From Ignavibacteria bacterium UBA4661 (GTDB lineage: Bacteria; Bacteroidota; Ignavibacteria; Kapaibacteriales; UBA4661): a DNA stretch of 8,599 nt. The notes beneath the pieces are model-generated. The model saw only the letters and a program-made list of their open reading frames with translations, did no database searches and was not told where the DNA came from. Below are positions 6,429-8,599 of the stretch, piece by piece; the first letter of the stretch is position 1; each line of letters opens with the position of its first letter. Position numbers and translations under genes: made by a program. The stretch is taken from the NCBI GenBank assembly GCA_002405405.1, contig DHLT01000054.1, positions 8,273 through 16,871 on the forward strand. Reading direction: 5' to 3'.

Positions 6429-7424
6429 TAGTGCTTCGGTACGGTGCCAGCCAAAGGTCTTTTCTGCTTGTGTGTTCCATGCCGAAATGATGCTGTCTGC
6501 ATCAATAGTGATAACAGCATCCAGCGCATTTTCGAGAAGCTGTTCTGTTTGGTGATTTGCTTCAGCAAGACTACGGAGTCGTTTAGTTTCGTTTTCATGC
6601 TCGATAGCATGAAGTTGAGCTTGCACTAACTTTTGTTCAAGATCACGGCGTAATTCGACAGAGCGATATGCTTCACTTAATTGCTCGTTTGCCGCTTCAA
6701 TTTCTTCATGGGCTGATTGTAAATCGCGGTGTTGTTCTTCGAGTTTGGCATACTGTTCTTCAATGGCTTTCTGCTTATCCTGGAGATCCAATGCGTTGAC
6801 AAATTGTCTCCGACCATAGACTTCAAATACCCATGTTGTAACCCAACCAACAAAGAGACCCGTTCCCCAAAAGACATGCAAGAGTAAGAGTGATTGCGCT
6901 CCTTGCAATGTAGCCCAACGACCTTGTATGATAATCAAAACAATGTCCATCGGTGCAAGCGAAAATACACTCCATAGGCAGGAGTGTTGCAACGACATTC
7001 GTGTAATCCCACCCCAACAAATGAGCTGAAAAACTAAACTATATGGATAGTACGAATAGGCGAGATCAAGTGGCGAACTCAGCGCAACAATAATGCTCGT
7101 AATGATACTTATTGCCATCATCAACAGCGAGAGATTGATTGGATAGCGAATAACTCGTGAGGGCTCTTGACTATGCCGCCCTGCTACAAAGCATACTACT
7201 GCAAAAACTAAACGCAACAGCGAAGACAGTAACCACGAAGTATGATTGGCAAAGACATCGAGGACAATCCACGCTATGCTAATCGTGCCAATGCCATAAT
7301 ACACAGGCTTGGCTAGCCATTCAACTGCCTCGCGTATCCATGCTTGTCGGAATATCTGCTCGGTTTGTTGGTCGGAAAAATTAGGGCGAAGAAGATGATA
7401 CGCCGACAGTTGATGTGTATTCAC
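6408..7424 (-). CDS. Membrane-bound adenylate cyclase, N-terminal part (six TM helices, coiled coil, PAS start) of a frameshifted gene
   Basis: This is the upstream piece of the split cyclase, 338 residues ending at TAA (6408-6410). After a cytosolic N-terminus of about 40 residues come six hydrophobic segments, roughly 41-60, 63-82, 95-116, 124-142, 150-167 and 179-200. This is a MASE-like or Rv1625c-like membrane module without obvious ligand residues. Residues about 210-297 are a long charged coiled coil. A PAS domain opens at about 298 (LLENALDAVITIDAD, then TEKTF-like AEKTFGWHRTEALGK) and is cut off after GK. The missing continuation, LWELIVPP, is encoded at once in the -1 frame. The start is GTG at 7424: no in-frame ATG exists between it and the upstream TAA, and no Shine-Dalgarno motif is seen. 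A membrane-anchored dimeric sensor feeding the cyclase is the expected design. As written, this piece alone would lack catalytic activity. Confidence 0.85.
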   Translation of the reverse strand: MNTHQLSAYHLLRPNFSDQQTEQIFRQAWIREAVEWLAKPVYYGIGTISIAWIVLDVFANHTSWLLSSLLRLVFAVVCFVAGRHSQEPSRVIRYPINLSLLMMAISIITSIIVALSSPLDLAYSYYPYSLVFQLICWGGITRMSLQHSCLWSVFSLAPMDIVLIIIQGRWATLQGAQSLLLLHVFWGTGLFVGWVTTWVFEVYGRRQFVNALDLQDKQKAIEEQYAKLEEQHRDLQSAHEEIEAANEQLSEAYRSVELRRDLEQKLVQAQLHAIEHENETKRLRSLAEANHQTEQLLENALDAVITIDADSIISAWNTQAEKTFGWHRTEALGKNYGN

Positions 7425-7465
7425 AGTTAAGAATGCAAAAGAGCATTTGGCTCTGTTGTAGAATT

Positions 7466-7490
7466 GCGATGAAACATCGCGTACTTTTTT
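7466..7490 (+). other. Perfect inverted repeat followed by T6
   Basis: GCGATG (7466-7471) and CATCGC (7475-7480) form a perfect 6-bp stem with a 3-base AAA loop. GTAC and then six T residues (7485-7490) follow on the + strand. It could be a weak terminator for antisense transcription across the cyclase gene, a hairpin at the 5' end of the cyclase mRNA, or an operator. Confidence 0.4.
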
Positions 7491-7514
7491 AGAAATTTAC
7501 AAGTTGTTTGACAA
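7486..7514 (-). promoter_or_regulatory. Candidate promoter of the cyclase gene
   Basis: On the minus strand, TTGTCA (7514-7509, 5 of 6 to TTGACA) is separated by 17 bases from TAAAAA (7491-7486, 4 of 6 to TATAAT). Transcription would begin near 7479, giving a leader of about 55 bases whose 5' end holds the GCGATG/CATCGC hairpin. The call is based only on consensus matching. Confidence 0.35.
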
Positions 7515-7553
7515 TTCTTAGATGACTGTCAGGCAGTTATAGAGTACCATGAT

Positions 7554-7581
7554 TTGTCATTTTTGTTTCACGCAGTACAAT
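7554..7581 (+). promoter_or_regulatory. Candidate promoter of the CaX antiporter gene (near-leaderless)
   Basis: TTGTCA (7554-7559) and TACAAT (7576-7581), each 5 of 6 to consensus, are 16 bases apart. Start of transcription would fall around 7587, essentially at the ATG (7586). The mRNA would then be leaderless, consistent with the lack of any Shine-Dalgarno motif here. Consensus match only. Confidence 0.4.
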
Positions 7582-7585
7582 ATTT

Positions 7586-8599
7586 ATGAAATTCCGACCA
7601 TTATATCTTCTGCTTCTTTTTGTTCCTGCGGTCTTCGTTGCAGAATTTCTTCATGCACCGCACTTAGTAATCTTCGGGCTAGCGGCATGTGCTATTATTC
7701 CTCTTGCAGGATTGATGGGGGAAGCGACTGAACATCTCACGGTAAAAGTAGGACCCGGTATCGGTGGTCTGCTTAATGCAAGTTTCGGTAATGCAGCTGA
7801 GTTGATTATTGCGTTGATGGCATTACAAAAAGGTCTGCTCGAGGTCGTGAAAGCATCGATTACAGGATCAATCATCGGGAATATTTTACTTGTACTCGGA
7901 GCGGCAATCGTTGCCGGTGGTGTTAAGTATGAGCGCCAAACATTCAACCGTACAGCCGCATCATTAGGAGCTACATTAGTTGTGCTGTCGGCTATAGCTT
8001 TGGTGATCCCCTCCATTATTCATCAGATTATTGCCTCGAATCCTAATGCACAACCCATTGAACGTAACTTGAGTTTAGATATTGCGATTATCCTTTTTAT
8101 TGCCTATCTCCTCTCGTTATGGTTCTCATTGAAGACACATAAGCATTTGTACAGTGGAGGAGAAGACGAAGAAGAAGAGCATAGTGAGCACTGGAGTATG
8201 GGCAAAAGTGTTGGTATCTTATTGGTAGCAACAATCTTTACAGCATTGATGGCGGAAGCACTAACAGGAGCAGTCGAGCAAGCTGCGCATACTCTTGGTA
8301 TGACAGATTTATTTATCGGTGTCATTGTTGTTGCTGTTGTGGGCAATGCCGCAGAGCATAGCACAGCCATCGTTGTTGCGATGAAAAACAAAATGGATTT
8401 GGCAGTAAATATCGCGGTTGGTTCGAGCATCCAAATTGCTCTCTTTGTCGCTCCATTGCTTGTGTTTGCGGGATATCTGTTTGGTCAGCCGATGAATTTA
8501 GTGTTCTCGCAAATTGAAGTCATTGCCATTGTCATTTCGGCAGGAATCCTCTTTATGATTACTCAAGATGGTGAATCAAACTGGATGGAGGGCGTGATG
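7586..8599 (+). CDS. CaX-family Ca2+(cation)/H+ antiporter, 3' truncated by window edge
   Basis: The frame is open from ATG 7586 to the end of the window, 338 codons without a stop. Family members such as B. subtilis YfkE have about 350 residues, so only a short tail is missing. It is a polytopic membrane protein with two homologous halves. The signature repeats are present: [13 protein letters not shown] (68-80, c-1 motif with Glu72) and [13 protein letters not shown] (253-265, c-2 motif with Glu257), the acidic residues that bind the cation in CaX structures. Between the halves lies an acidic loop, [12 protein letters not shown] (191-202), typical of the family. The protein exports Ca2+ (or a related cation) in exchange for protons. 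ATG 7586 is the only in-frame start after a TGA at 7550-7552. The gene is divergent from the cyclase and may share regulation with it. Confidence 0.93.
   Translation, partial: MKFRPLYLLLLFVPAVFVAEFLHAPHLVIFGLAACAIIPLAGLMGEATEHLTVKVGPGIGGLLNASFGNAAELIIALMALQKGLLEVVKASITGSIIGNILLVLGAAIVAGGVKYERQTFNRTAASLGATLVVLSAIALVIPSIIHQIIASNPNAQPIERNLSLDIAIILFIAYLLSLWFSLKTHKHLYSGGEDEEEEHSEHWSMGKSVGILLVATIFTALMAEALTGAVEQAAHTLGMTDLFIGVIVVAVVGNAAEHSTAIVVAMKNKMDLAVNIAVGSSIQIALFVAPLLVFAGYLFGQPMNLVFSQIEVIAIVISAGILFMITQDGESNWMEGVM

Larger units (their letters stand above)
7425..7585. promoter_or_regulatory. Divergent intergenic region between cyclase and CaX genes
   Basis: This 161-base spacer must hold the promoters of both divergent genes. 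It contains several inverted repeats: AGAGC (7440-7444) with GCTCT (7450-7454), GCGATG-AAA-CATCGC (7466-7480), TTGT-TTG-ACAA (7504-7514), and an imperfect ACTG-TCAGG-CAGT at about 7525-7537. Some may be operators or leader hairpins. No coding sequence is seen. Confidence 0.6.

Noticed and set aside
7508..7543. Consensus TTGACA (7508-7513) as a + strand promoter for CaX
   Set aside because: No acceptable -10 hexamer lies 15-19 bases downstream; the nearest TATAGA-like sequence is about 25 bases away.
7651..8430. Two minus-strand open frames opposite the CaX gene
   Set aside because: They are Ala/Thr/Ser-rich, low-complexity translations, as expected from the reverse of a hydrophobic membrane-protein gene.
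1..8599. Mobile element, CRISPR array or defence system
   Set aside because: No transposase, integrase, direct-repeat array or known defence gene is visible. The gene content is housekeeping and signalling.

Overview
This window is a stretch of ordinary bacterial chromosome. By eye it has moderate GC below 50%, standard codon use, a dense gene layout and a tRNA. Most start codons lack a Shine-Dalgarno motif. Together with the class III cyclase architecture and the exonuclease-GIY-YIG fusion, this fits the Bacteroidota/Chlorobiota/Kapabacteria-type lineages. That placement is an inference with low confidence. I see no phage, insertion sequence or CRISPR signature.

Left part (1-2630, + strand): the window opens inside a two-domain KaiC ATPase. 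The N-terminal part of its first domain is cut off, and the second domain is complete with its phosphorylation motif. After 80 bases with two small hairpins comes tRNA-Ser(GGA), followed at once by a strong intrinsic terminator. A metallo-beta-lactamase-fold hydrolase follows.

Middle (2630-5406, + strand): a small DUF4156-like lipoprotein precedes a 580-residue fusion of a DnaQ-type DEDDh exonuclease with a Cho/UvrC-like GIY-YIG nuclease half. The fusion keeps the four cysteines that match the UvrC iron-sulfur site and lacks the UvrC C-terminal RNase H-like domain. Its stop codon overlaps the GTG start of a 107-residue protein of unknown function, so the two are almost certainly cotranslated.

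Right part (5407-8599): a membrane-bound class III adenylate cyclase (six TM helices, coiled coil, PAS, coiled coil, cyclase) lies on the minus strand and abuts the unknown gene tail to tail with no spacer. Its reading frame is broken by one missing base in an A5 tract within the PAS domain. A 161-base divergent intergenic region then leads to a CaX-family Ca2+(cation)/H+ antiporter on the + strand, which runs off the window end.

Functionally the window mixes signalling (KaiC, cAMP synthesis), DNA repair (exonuclease/GIY-YIG fusion), cation homeostasis (CaX) and translation (tRNA-Ser). Apart from the repair gene and its small partner, I see no evidence that the genes form one pathway. The most notable points are the single-base break in the cyclase, the KaiC that keeps its phosphosites but has a shortened tail, and the repair fusion with its uncharacterised partner.
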